From positions 541,812 through 605,811 of the forward strand of contig NZ_LN909064.1 of the NCBI RefSeq assembly GCF_001486505.1: a stretch of DNA of 64,000 nucleotides. The letters are read 5' to 3'. The position numbers were made by a program, and so were the translations under genes. Under the pieces are notes generated by a model that did no database searches, was not told the origin of the DNA, and saw only the letters and a list, made by a program, of their open reading frames with translations. The stretch is from Paenibacillus rubinfantis. GTDB lineage: Bacteria > Bacillota > Bacilli > Paenibacillales > Paenibacillaceae. Below are positions 1-7,375 of this stretch, one piece after another; position 1 is the stretch's first letter; every line of letters starts with the position of its first letter.

Positions 1-330
1 GTGACGCACCGGATGGAGGAGATCCTCCCGTACGCCGAGCAGTGGATCGTGATGAAGGATGGCCGCAAGTCATTCCAAGGCAGCGTTGCCGAGCTGGTAA
101 ATGAGGCATCTCGACTGGAGGCCGAAGGGCTGGCGATTCCAGCGTGTATCCGCTACTGGAATCAGGCGGCGGCACGGTACGGCTTGACCGGCGAGCCGCC
201 GTGCTTGACGGCGGAGGCGCTGGCCGAGCGGCTGGCACGGTTGTTGGCGGGGCAGCCGGCGACGCTCCGGGCGGAAGACGCGATCCCAGCCGGCGCTTCT
301 GGGAAAGGAGGCGGTGGACATGCGGAATAA
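1..330 (+). CDS. ECF transporter ATPase, C-terminal fragment (cut by window edge)
   Basis: This is the last 109 residues of an ABC-type ATPase of an energy-coupling factor transporter; the Walker motifs lie upstream of the window. The visible start reads THRMEEILPYAEQWIVMKDG, the usual post-switch-histidine stretch of EcfA proteins (TH, then an Ala/Asp-rich helix, then a strand ending in KDGR). The last 60 residues are a low-conservation Ala/Leu tail. Its stop overlaps the start of the EcfT gene, so the two are translationally coupled. The family assignment comes from this motif together with the EcfT neighbour. Whether it is EcfA1 or EcfA2 cannot be decided. Confidence 0.8.
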   Translation: MTHRMEEILPYAEQWIVMKDGRKSFQGSVAELVNEASRLEAEGLAIPACIRYWNQAAARYGLTGEPPCLTAEALAERLARLLAGQPATLRAEDAIPAGASGKGGGGHAE

Positions 331-1120
331 GCTGCTGTTTGGGCGCAGCATTGATACCGGCTCCTGGGTGCACGCTGTGGATCCTCGGGCCAAGCTGACC
401 GGGATGGTGCTGTACCTGATCGCGATCGTGGCAGTAGGCTCTTGGCCCGCTTTGGTTGTGGCTGCTGCGTTTTCGGTCTGCTACATGCTGTCGACCAAGA
501 TTCCGCTGAAATATTATCTGAAGGCAGCTAAACCGCTGTGGGTGCTAATGGTGTTCATCTTCGTCGTTCAGTGCTTGACGGTCGACTCGGGGGCTGCGCT
601 CTGGCGCATCGGCTCCTGGACGCTGTACAGCGGAGGGGTGAGCAGCGGGTTGATCGCCGCCTTCCGCATGGGGCTGTTGGTGTCGTTTACCGCGATCCTG
701 ACGTTTACAACAACGCCGGGGTTGTTGAACCAAGGCTTAAGCGGTGTGTTAAAGCCGCTTCGGCGGGTCGGCATCTCGTCCGAACGCCTGACGCTGATGA
801 TGAGCATCGCGCTGCGCTTCATCCCCACGATTCTGGATGAAACGCACAAGATCCTTAAAGCGCAGGCCGCCCGCGGCGCGGACCTGAAGGAGCTGCCGTG
901 GAAGGAGAAGGGGCGCATGCTGGTATCGCTGCTCGTCCCGGTCACGGTCAGCGCCTTCCGCCGGGCGGAGGAGCTGGTTTTGTCCATGGAGTCCCGGGGC
1001 TATACGATCGGCGCGCCGCGCTCGGAATACCACCTGCTGGCCTGGACGGCCCGGGACACCTGGTTCGTGGTATCCTATGTACTCCTCGCGGCGGTGGCCG
1101 TGGCGTACCGGTTGATTTAA
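320..1120 (+). CDS. ecfT: Energy-coupling factor transporter transmembrane subunit EcfT
   Basis: EcfT is the membrane scaffold that couples the two EcfA ATPases to a substrate-binding S component (for vitamins or metal ions). The 266-residue product has several hydrophobic helices and both EcfT coupling signatures: an Ala-x-x-Arg-Gly element (AQAARGADL, about residue 175) and a second one (SMESRGYT, about residue 227), which in characterised EcfT proteins dock into the ATPases. I place the start at the ATG at 320, nine bases after GGAG (307-310). The in-frame GTG at 314 is too close to that ribosome site. The gene overlaps the end of the ATPase gene. No S component is in the window, so the substrate is unknown. 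Confidence 0.92.
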   Translation: MRNKLLFGRSIDTGSWVHAVDPRAKLTGMVLYLIAIVAVGSWPALVVAAAFSVCYMLSTKIPLKYYLKAAKPLWVLMVFIFVVQCLTVDSGAALWRIGSWTLYSGGVSSGLIAAFRMGLLVSFTAILTFTTTPGLLNQGLSGVLKPLRRVGISSERLTLMMSIALRFIPTILDETHKILKAQAARGADLKELPWKEKGRMLVSLLVPVTVSAFRRAEELVLSMESRGYTIGAPRSEYHLLAWTARDTWFVVSYVLLAAVAVAYRLI

Positions 1121-1180
1121 GGCGGGGGAGTGGGTTGGCCCTCCCCTGCACCGGGGTGGGCCAGTAAGGAAAGCGGGTAG

Positions 1181-1359
1181 AATGTTGTATTTCATACAAC
1201 ATTTGTAGCGGAATCAGTTGGGGTGGCGCTGAAATGTTGTAGTTTCTACAACATTCTTGCTTGAAACGCGCAGGAAGCCACCGAAATGTTGCAGTTTTTA
1301 CAACATTTTCGCTCAACCCACTAGGATAGCTGTGAAAATGTTGTACAAAATGCAAGATT
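1181..1359. repeat. Four 23-bp palindromic boxes at exact 52-bp spacing
   Basis: Boxes begin at 1181, 1233, 1285 and 1337. Each reads approximately AATGTTGTA, five variable bases, TACAACATT. The first two are perfect palindromes, the third has one change and the fourth is degenerate on its right side. The three spacers are each exactly 29 bp and are unrelated to one another. No coding frame of quality covers the array. A related three-box array lies at 21779-21905. The geometry resembles a minimal CRISPR array, but there are no cas genes here. Confidence 0.9.
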
Positions 1360-1410
1360 CTCCGCGAGTAAAGGAAGTAGACAGAGTTAGATGGGATAGG
1401 GTTGCTGGGT

Positions 1411-1434
1411 TGATCGTTTGATCGTTTGATCGTT
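1411..1434. repeat. Short 8-bp tandem repeat upstream of the U32 gene
   Basis: Three perfect copies of TGATCGTT run head to tail, followed by a TTGG/TTGG stretch, 45 bp before the U32 gene start. Such a repeat can change copy number by slippage and would alter the spacing of upstream elements. No promoter could be assigned with confidence around it. Confidence 0.7.
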
Positions 1435-1478
1435 TGGTTGGTTGACTGGCCATTTAATCATGTGAGGGGGAAACGACT

Positions 1479-3566
1479 GTGGCACGTTTTTTTAATGGGA
1501 AAGAAGTCGAGCTGCTTGCGCCCACAGGAACATTTGAAATTTTCAAACAAGTGATTGAGGAGAATTGCGACGCGGTCTATTTCGGGGGACCTAGCTTAAA
1601 TATGCGTTTGATGCGCAAAGGCTTCAACTTTAGTTTGGAGGAAATTACAGAGGCGGTAAAGATCGCGCATGGCCTCGGCAAAAAAGTCTACATTACCGTC
1701 AACAATCTGCTCAATGAAGGCGAGTTGGATGAGGCGCGGGCGTATTTGCGATTTTTGGAATCGGCGGGTCCGGATGCGATTATCGTCCAGGATTTCGCCG
1801 TGTTGGCGTTGATCCGGGACATGGGGTTGAAGCTTAATGTCCATTCCTCCGTCATGATGAACGTGCATAACGTGGAGATGGTTCGCGCTTTGCAGGAGAT
1901 GGGAGTGACCCGTGTCGTCACGTCGCGCGAGATGGATTTGATGACGACCCGCTATCTGCAACAGGCGACCGGCATGGAGCTGGAGTACTTCGTGCATGGG
2001 GATATGTGCTCGGTGCATGGGGCGAACTGTTATTTTAGCTCGATGGTGTTTGGGATGAGCAGCAACCGGGGCAAATGTCTGAAGCCGTGCCGCTGGGATT
2101 ACCGCGTGAAAAAAGACGGCAACGTCTATCCGGCGGAATACCCGCTGGCCGTCAAAGATATGTTCATGTACGAGCATATTCCGGAGCTGATCCACGGGGG
2201 CATTACCTCCTTTAAGATCGAAGGCCGCATGCGGGATGCCGCGTTTGTAGTAATGCTCGTCAAGGCGTACGGCGACGCCATCGATCGTTATATCAACGAT
2301 CCGGTGGGCTTTGAGCGCAGCCGGGATACGAAGCTGCTCTATGAAAACCGCAAGCGTGATTTCTCCACCGGGTACGCGTTTGGCCGACCGGGATTGTCCA
2401 ACATCAACCGGCGGTATGAAGGGACGGGCAAGTTTTACAGCACAGGCAAAGTGTTCAGCACGCCAACGGAGGAGCGGGAACTCGGAGAGAAGCGCGTGGA
2501 AGTCATTCGTCAGGCGCTTGCGGCCGTTGGGGAAGAGAAGAAAGCGGCACGGAAGAATGAAACTTCGGTAGGCGTTTCCGTGCATGTCAATAATATGGCG
2601 CAGGCCAAAGCCGCTCTGGAAGCGGGAGCCGATCATCTCTATCTGTCGGGCGACGTGTTCGAGCCGGATCGGCCGTTTACAAAGGAGGAGATCAAAGAGC
2701 TGGCGGCGCTGAAAGGCAACGCCAAGCTGTATCTCGGCTTGCCGCGGATGATGACGGAGCAGCATTTTGAGCTCTACGAAGGACTGCTGTTCAGCGAGCG
2801 GCTGCCGATCGACGGCCTGATGGTAACCAATTTGGGGGCCATCCGCAAGTTTGCGGGCAAAGGGTATCCGCTGGTGGGCGATCTCAATTTGAACGTGTAT
2901 AACCCGCTGTCGGCGGATTTTTACCGTGGGCTAGGCGTTCGCCGCTTAACGGCCTCGATGGAGCTGCCGCTGAAGGATCTCGCCGGGCTGCTGGCCCATG
3001 CGCCGGGTCCGCTGGAAGCAATCGTTCACGGTTCGCCGGCGATCATGTACATGGAGCATGACCTGTACGACAATGCCGAGGTGTACCAGGCGATCGCCGA
3101 GGAAGACAATCATTATGTTGACAACAGCATTTTGGTGCTGAAAACGGATAAAGGCGAAAACCCGGTCTACCGGGATGTGCATGGCCGCAATCATTTGATG
3201 ATGGCCAAGGAATTGTGCCTGATGCCGGTCGTCAAAGAGCTGCTGGAAGCCGGCTTGTCCGTGTTCCGCATCGAAGGTGCGACCTACAAGCCGGAGCAGT
3301 TGGCTGAGATCGTGCGCGCCTATAAGGCAGCGTTGGCGAAGCCGGATGCAGCTGGGGAGCTATTTGGCCGGATGACGCCGGTATATGCCGGATACACGCT
3401 GGGTGCGCTGCAGTTTGATGGCGGTAGTGCCAGCGGGGCCGCAGGCGCCGGGGCGGAGACTTCGACGGCCGACGGTAACAACAGCGAAACGGCCAAGGAG
3501 ACCGAGCAGGCCGCGGCGGAGTTGCACGCGCAGGCGCAGGCGGAAGTCGCAGCAAGTCAAGCCTAA
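1479..3566 (+). CDS. U32 family protein (peptidase U32 / tRNA-rRNA hydroxylase superfamily)
   Basis: A 695-residue protein that opens with the family's TIM-barrel start (LLAPTGTFEIFKQV) and holds the U32 signature near residues 170-210: VHGDMCSVHGANCYFSS, then GKCLKPCRW. The four cysteines match those that bind an iron-sulfur cluster in studied relatives (RlhA, UbiU/UbiV). Members formerly called collagenases are now known to hydroxylate tRNA or rRNA bases (TrhP, RlhA). This one is longer than TrhP and has a second half with a further barrel-like region. The last ~55 residues are an Ala/Glu/Gly-rich tail of no predicted fold. The start is GTG, preceded by GAGGGGG. The exact substrate is unknown. 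Confidence 0.85.
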   Translation: MARFFNGKEVELLAPTGTFEIFKQVIEENCDAVYFGGPSLNMRLMRKGFNFSLEEITEAVKIAHGLGKKVYITVNNLLNEGELDEARAYLRFLESAGPDAIIVQDFAVLALIRDMGLKLNVHSSVMMNVHNVEMVRALQEMGVTRVVTSREMDLMTTRYLQQATGMELEYFVHGDMCSVHGANCYFSSMVFGMSSNRGKCLKPCRWDYRVKKDGNVYPAEYPLAVKDMFMYEHIPELIHGGITSFKIEGRMRDAAFVVMLVKAYGDAIDRYINDPVGFERSRDTKLLYENRKRDFSTGYAFGRPGLSNINRRYEGTGKFYSTGKVFSTPTEERELGEKRVEVIRQALAAVGEEKKAARKNETSVGVSVHVNNMAQAKAALEAGADHLYLSGDVFEPDRPFTKEEIKELAALKGNAKLYLGLPRMMTEQHFELYEGLLFSERLPIDGLMVTNLGAIRKFAGKGYPLVGDLNLNVYNPLSADFYRGLGVRRLTASMELPLKDLAGLLAHAPGPLEAIVHGSPAIMYMEHDLYDNAEVYQAIAEEDNHYVDNSILVLKTDKGENPVYRDVHGRNHLMMAKELCLMPVVKELLEAGLSVFRIEGATYKPEQLAEIVRAYKAALAKPDAAGELFGRMTPVYAGYTLGALQFDGGSASGAAGAGAETSTADGNNSETAKETEQAAAELHAQAQAEVAASQA

Positions 3567-3589
3567 CGGCGGAAAGGGAGCGAAGGGAT

Positions 3590-4822
3590 ATGCAGAGCTA
3601 TATCGGACCGGAAGAAGTGTTGAAGAAGCGCGAGCAGTATTTTTATCCTTGCACCAGTTATTTTTATCGGAATCCGCCGCAGCTGGTAAAAGGGGAAATG
3701 CAGTATGTCTACGGGCATGACGGCAAGCGGTATACCGACTTTTTTGCCGGCGTGTCGGTGGTGGCGAGCGGCCACTGCAACCCGGAAATCGCCGAGCGGA
3801 CGGCCGAGCAGCTGCGGATGCTGCAGCATACGAGTACGATCTATTTGACGCAGCCGAATGTGGATTTGGCGGAGCGGCTGTCCGGCGTGCTGCCGGGCGA
3901 ACTGCGCCGAACGTTCTTTGTCAACAGCGGCTCGGAGGCGAATGAAGGCGCGTTGCTGCTCGCCCGCATGCATACGGGGCGGCGGGGCTTCCTGGCGCTG
4001 GAGCAAGGGCTGCACGGCCGGACCTATCTGACGATGAGCGTGACCGGGCTTCAGATGTGGCGGACCGATCCACAGCTGGCCCACGACACGGACGTCACGT
4101 TTATCCCCCGGCCGTACGAGCGGGGGCTTAGCGCCGATGAGGCGGCACGCCGCTCCATCGCGGCGCTGGCGGCGGCGCTGGCGGAGAAGGGCGATACCTT
4201 CGCCGCGATGATCGCCGAGCCGATCCAGGGCAACGCCGGCATCATCGCGCCGGCGGACTGGTATTTCGCTGAAGTGAAGCGGCTCCTGGAGCAGCACGGG
4301 GTGCTGCTCATCGCCGATGAGATTCAGACCGGGTTTGGCCGGACGGGCCGGATGTTCGCCATGGACCGGTACGGCGTCACGCCGGACATCCTGACGATGG
4401 CCAAAGCGCTCGGCAGCGGCATCCCGGTGGCGGGCTTCGCCACCACCGACGTGATCGCCGCCAGCCTGAACCGGCCATCCGCCTCCACGTTCGGCGGCAA
4501 CCCGGTTTCGTCCGTGACCGCGCTCGCGGTCTTGGACTACATCGAGGCGCATCGGCTGCCGGACCGGGCCGAGCGCCTCGGCGAGCTGCTGCGCGGCGGC
4601 GCGGGGCTGATGCTCGGCGCAGAGCTCTGCGCCGAGGAGCCCGCGCGCGGCGCGAAGCTCGTCGACGACGTGCTGGAGGCGATGCTCGACCGCGGCTACA
4701 TCATCGGCAAGAACGGCGTGAACCGCAACGTTCTAGCCTTCCAGCCGCCGCTGGTCATCGCCGAGGACGACGTGCGCGGCATGCTGGACGCGCTCGAGGC
4801 CGTGCTGGCGGAGCTGGTGTAA
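3590..4822 (+). CDS. Class III PLP-dependent aminotransferase with an internal gap
   Basis: This is a fold-type I, class III aminotransferase resembling alanine-glyoxylate aminotransferase 2 and related enzymes. Visible motifs are NSGSEANEGAL (PLP phosphate site, about residue 105), the IADEIQTGFGRTG aspartate motif (about 240), the PLP-lysine segment MAKALGSGIPVAGF (about 268) and TFGGNP (about 302). Near residue 340 the normal stretch between the LGELLR helix and GLMLGAEL, usually containing a GDVRG-type turn, is missing about 15-18 residues without loss of frame. The product is 410 residues. The codon GC content rises sharply across this area. It follows the U32 gene by 23 bp with its own GGAAAGGGAG site. 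The substrate is not assignable. Confidence 0.87.
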   Translation: MQSYIGPEEVLKKREQYFYPCTSYFYRNPPQLVKGEMQYVYGHDGKRYTDFFAGVSVVASGHCNPEIAERTAEQLRMLQHTSTIYLTQPNVDLAERLSGVLPGELRRTFFVNSGSEANEGALLLARMHTGRRGFLALEQGLHGRTYLTMSVTGLQMWRTDPQLAHDTDVTFIPRPYERGLSADEAARRSIAALAAALAEKGDTFAAMIAEPIQGNAGIIAPADWYFAEVKRLLEQHGVLLIADEIQTGFGRTGRMFAMDRYGVTPDILTMAKALGSGIPVAGFATTDVIAASLNRPSASTFGGNPVSSVTALAVLDYIEAHRLPDRAERLGELLRGGAGLMLGAELCAEEPARGAKLVDDVLEAMLDRGYIIGKNGVNRNVLAFQPPLVIAEDDVRGMLDALEAVLAELV

Positions 4823-4867
4823 ACGCCAGCCCAGCCACGGCGTAATCGCCGCAAGCTCCCCAGCCTG

Positions 4868-5057
4868 AATAGCGGTAAATCTTACCGCTATTTCCCTGCA
4901 TCGGAGCTGCGGTCGCCCGAATAGCGGTAAAAAGTACCCTTATTTACCGTCAATACCGGCGAAAACCGCCTTGGATCACGAAATAGGGGTAAATAATACC
5001 GCTATTTCGGCCAAATCGGCGGTTTTCCGGGAAATAGCGGTACTTTTTACCGCTATT
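4868..5057. repeat. Four 25-bp palindromic boxes (AATAGCGGTAA family)
   Basis: Boxes begin at 4868, 4920, 4982 and 5033 and have the form AATAGCGGTAA, three bases, TTACCGCTATT with small changes. The spacings are 52, 62 and 51 bp. The spacers differ from one another. The array fills most of the 540-bp gap between the aminotransferase and the prenyltransferase, and runs nearly into a separate tandem repeat. No protein-coding role is evident. Confidence 0.88.
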
Positions 5058-5149
5058 TGGTGGGTGGCGGCGCGGAAGGACTTGGAGGGCCTACAGCCCT
5101 TCGAGATCTTGAGAGACCTAAAGGCCCTGAAGCCCCGATGGTCTCGAAA

Positions 5150-5298
5150 GTTCCGGAAGCTCCTGAAGCTCTGGAAGCCCGAAAGCTCCAGAAGCTCCTG
5201 AAGCTCCGAAAGCCCGAAAGCTCCAGAAGCTCCTGAAGCTCCGGAAGCCCGCAAGCTCCATAAGCTCCTGAAGCTCCGGAAGCCCGCAAGCTCCATAA
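5150..5298. repeat. 35-bp tandem repeat built from GCTCCNGAA 9-mers
   Basis: Units start at 5150, 5185, 5220, 5255 and 5290 (the last partial). Each unit is three 9-mers of type GCTCCTGAA plus one 8-mer GCCCGAAA or GCCCGCAA. The minus-strand frames through it give only repetitive Ser/Gly/Leu/Phe peptides without a ribosome site, so I do not call a gene. It ends about 65 bp before the UbiA-type start, so its transcript would lie in that gene's leader if the promoter is upstream of the repeat. Confidence 0.85.
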
Positions 5299-5365
5299 GC
5301 CCGTGAAGCTCCCCAAGGGCGCCGTGGCTTCACGCAAATTGTTTTTGAAGGAGAGTGACCATCCC

Positions 5366-6241
5366 ATGGAAGTAGCCCGTAAAATCGGAACCAAAATCCG
5401 GTTGTACAGCGAATTGGTGATGTTTTCGCATACGTTGTTTTCGCTGCCTTTCGCCATCATCTCGATGATTTGGGCGGCGGAGGGATTCCCGTCATGGCGT
5501 GTGATGCTGTGGGGGCTGATCGCCCTCATCGGCGCGCGCAACGGGGCCAACGCGTTTAACCGCGTGGTCGACCGCGTCTTTGATGCACAAAACCCGCGCA
5601 CCGCCCATCGTCACCTGCCGAGGAAGCTGTTGGAGTCGAAGGAGGTGCTGGTGTTCGTGGCGGTCAACTATGCGATCTTTATTTTCGCCGCAGGTATGTT
5701 AAATACGCTGTGCCTGATCCTGTCGCCGGTCGCCATCTTCCTGATCTCATCCTATTCCTATACCAAGCGATTTACGTACCTTAGCCACTTGTACTTGGGC
5801 TTTACGATCGCCTCGGCCCCGATTGGGGCCTGGTTCGCCGTCACCGGCCAGTTTGCGTTTACGCCGTTTATCCTTGGTACGATCGTGATGCTATGGATCG
5901 CCGGGTTTGACATCATCTATGGCTCGCAGGACATCGAATTTGATCGCAACCACGGCCTCTGGTCGATCCCCAGTGCATTTGGACTCAAGAACGGCCTGCG
6001 GATCGCCGCTGGCCTGCACACGATCATGGTGCTGCTGCTGATGGCCTTGATTCCGATCCGCCATCTAAGCTGGCTGTATATCACGGGAATCATCTTGGCC
6101 ATCCTGCTGCTGATGACGGAGCATAAAATGATCAAACCGTCGAACCGCAAAATCATGAACGTGGCATCTTATAATTTGAACCAAGTGATCAGCATGATGA
6201 TCCTGTTCTTTACCCTTGGCGATTACTTTCTGCTGAAATAG
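5366..6241 (+). CDS. UbiA-type polyprenyltransferase (menaquinone-type)
   Basis: An integral membrane prenyltransferase of 291 residues. The first polyprenyl-diphosphate site is NAFNRVVDRVFDAQNPRT (about residues 65-82: NxxxD...D form) and the second is DIIYGSQDIEFDRNHG (about 180-195), both typical of UbiA enzymes that move a prenyl chain to an aromatic ring. Eight or so hydrophobic helices fill the rest. It resembles the UbiA-like enzymes of menaquinone synthesis (MenA/MqnP group) more than CtaB or chlorophyll synthases, but I cannot separate MenA from MqnP by eye. The ATG at 5366 follows GAAGGAGAG and is preferred over an in-frame ATG at 5303 inside the tandem repeat. Heptaprenyl diphosphate synthase genes lie 2.5 kb downstream. 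Confidence 0.88.
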   Translation: MEVARKIGTKIRLYSELVMFSHTLFSLPFAIISMIWAAEGFPSWRVMLWGLIALIGARNGANAFNRVVDRVFDAQNPRTAHRHLPRKLLESKEVLVFVAVNYAIFIFAAGMLNTLCLILSPVAIFLISSYSYTKRFTYLSHLYLGFTIASAPIGAWFAVTGQFAFTPFILGTIVMLWIAGFDIIYGSQDIEFDRNHGLWSIPSAFGLKNGLRIAAGLHTIMVLLLMALIPIRHLSWLYITGIILAILLLMTEHKMIKPSNRKIMNVASYNLNQVISMMILFFTLGDYFLLK

Positions 6242-6253
6242 CACTTTACTCAA

Positions 6254-6290
6254 AAACCCCCTCGCGTCCTACTGAGACGTGAGGGGGGTT
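6254..6290. terminator. Convergent hairpin terminator
   Basis: A stem of about 14 bp (AACCCCCTC plus GCGTC against GACGT plus GAGGGGGGTT) lies between two convergent genes. On the minus strand it is followed by a T-run, so it serves the 6296-7066 gene best. Confidence 0.85.
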
Positions 6291-6295
6291 GCTTC

Positions 6296-7066
6296 TTATA
6301 ATCGAATATCGATGGATTGGGAGTAGTCAACTTCCATCTTCCCGATGACTTGAAAAGGCTGAAGGGAGCGATCCAGTTCCTCGATTTCATCCTGCCATGC
6401 TTGGGAAGTTCGATCCACTGGGGTTTGACGGGGCTCGTTAACGATCCCGGCTTTTTCTGAAAGCTGTGCCTTATAGTCCGATAACGCAGTTACGGTGTGA
6501 TGGTACAAATCGCTGATCTCCGCGGAGCTTTTTCCGGCCAAGTCGGCCAAACCGAGACCTTGGGCGGACAGCCCCTCAAATCCTGGCGGCAGCAGAGGGG
6601 ACTGCTGATTCAGGCGGCTTACCCCCATATAAAACTTGCCGTAAAAATCCGTCATCAAGTTGACCTGATCTTGGATGCGTGATTTGACGAGGGAGATGCC
6701 TTGCTCTAGGGCTTCCAGGTCTTCTTGGGTTGTCTGTGAGTTTGCTTGGGCTTCTTGTAAAGCAAGCTCCCGTTTCTCCAGCACAGCTAAATATTTCTCA
6801 ACAGGCTCAAGTCCATCCAGCAAATTCGTGTAGGTGGATAGGGCTTGATTTAATGGAGAAATAGAACCCCCGGCAGTGATCACGGCTTCGCTTCGTCCGC
6901 TGCCCTTTGGATCGGCTTGATCCAGCTTAGCCAAGGTCATTTTCTTAAGCCGAAGATCCTGCTCATCCCCCAGATGGCTTTGTTGAACCCGTTTGTTCAA
7001 CAGGTCAGCTACCTGATTCGTAGCAGCAGGTCTTGTAAACTGTCCATTCATCCCCGTAATTCGCAT
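6296..7066 (-). CDS. Unrecognised coiled-coil protein, 256 aa
   Basis: I do not recognise the family. The protein starts MRITGMNGQFTRP and is predominantly helical and hydrophilic. It has a clear coiled-coil centre (about residues 90-150, with YLAVLEKRELALQEA and LEALEQGISLVKSR) and no signal peptide or membrane span. The start at 7066 is supported by AAGGAGG seven bases upstream on the minus strand; the longer reading frame to 7096 lacks a ribosome site. It is convergent with the prenyltransferase and divergent from the MFS gene. A LexA-like box and a minus-strand terminator lie in its upstream region. Confidence 0.75.
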   Translation of the reverse strand: MRITGMNGQFTRPAATNQVADLLNKRVQQSHLGDEQDLRLKKMTLAKLDQADPKGSGRSEAVITAGGSISPLNQALSTYTNLLDGLEPVEKYLAVLEKRELALQEAQANSQTTQEDLEALEQGISLVKSRIQDQVNLMTDFYGKFYMGVSRLNQQSPLLPPGFEGLSAQGLGLADLAGKSSAEISDLYHHTVTALSDYKAQLSEKAGIVNEPRQTPVDRTSQAWQDEIEELDRSLQPFQVIGKMEVDYSQSIDIRL

Positions 7067-7165
7067 AAGTAACCTCCTTCTCAACGCGGAATCCAATATT
7101 CATCTTCTAATCCACTTATCGGAATATCATGTGAAAAAATGAACCTACATTAACGGTAAAAACAA

Positions 7166-7199
7166 AAATCCCTTCGCAGATCAAGTCGGCAAGGGATTT
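7166..7199 (-). terminator. Minus-strand hairpin inside the divergent intergenic region
   Basis: A 9-bp perfect stem (AAATCCCTT with AAGGGATTT) is followed on the minus strand by TTTTTGTTTTT. It sits between a possible minus-strand promoter (TAGACT-N17-TATACT, plus coordinates 7274-7302) and the gene starting at 7066. It could end a short untranslated RNA or attenuate that gene. Confidence 0.55.
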
Positions 7200-7208
7200 A
7201 TTGGTTCG

Positions 7209-7222
7209 AGAACGTATGTTCG
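7209..7222. promoter_or_regulatory. LexA (SOS) box candidate
   Basis: The minus strand reads CGAACATACGTTCT, which fits the Gram-positive LexA (DinR) consensus CGAACRNRYGTTCG at 13 of 14 positions, including both GAAC/GTTC arms. It lies 154 bp before the MFS start and 143 bp before the divergent coiled-coil gene, so either could be damage-inducible. No second box was found. Confidence 0.5.
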
Positions 7223-7375
7223 AATTGTGGCACATCGCATAGAAGGCGGCCCTTATTCGATTTTCATAATATTAGTATAAAACAGCCGCGAAGATAAGTC
7301 TATATTTTTCCAGGGCAATCCCTTATAGTGGGGGTACCCGGCCGGGTATACGTTCACAAATTTTAGGAGGAGCAA

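Noticed and set aside
1181..1359. Calling the AATGTTGTA array a CRISPR array
   Set aside because: Repeat and spacer lengths are within CRISPR range, but repeats are only 23 bp and vary in their centre, there are three to four units, no leader or cas genes are present, and a degenerate second array and other families share the geometry.
4976..5601. Minus-strand open frames through the 35-bp repeat (Ser/Gly/Leu-rich peptides)
   Set aside because: They owe their openness to the repeat, have no ribosome sites, and overlap the UbiA-type gene.
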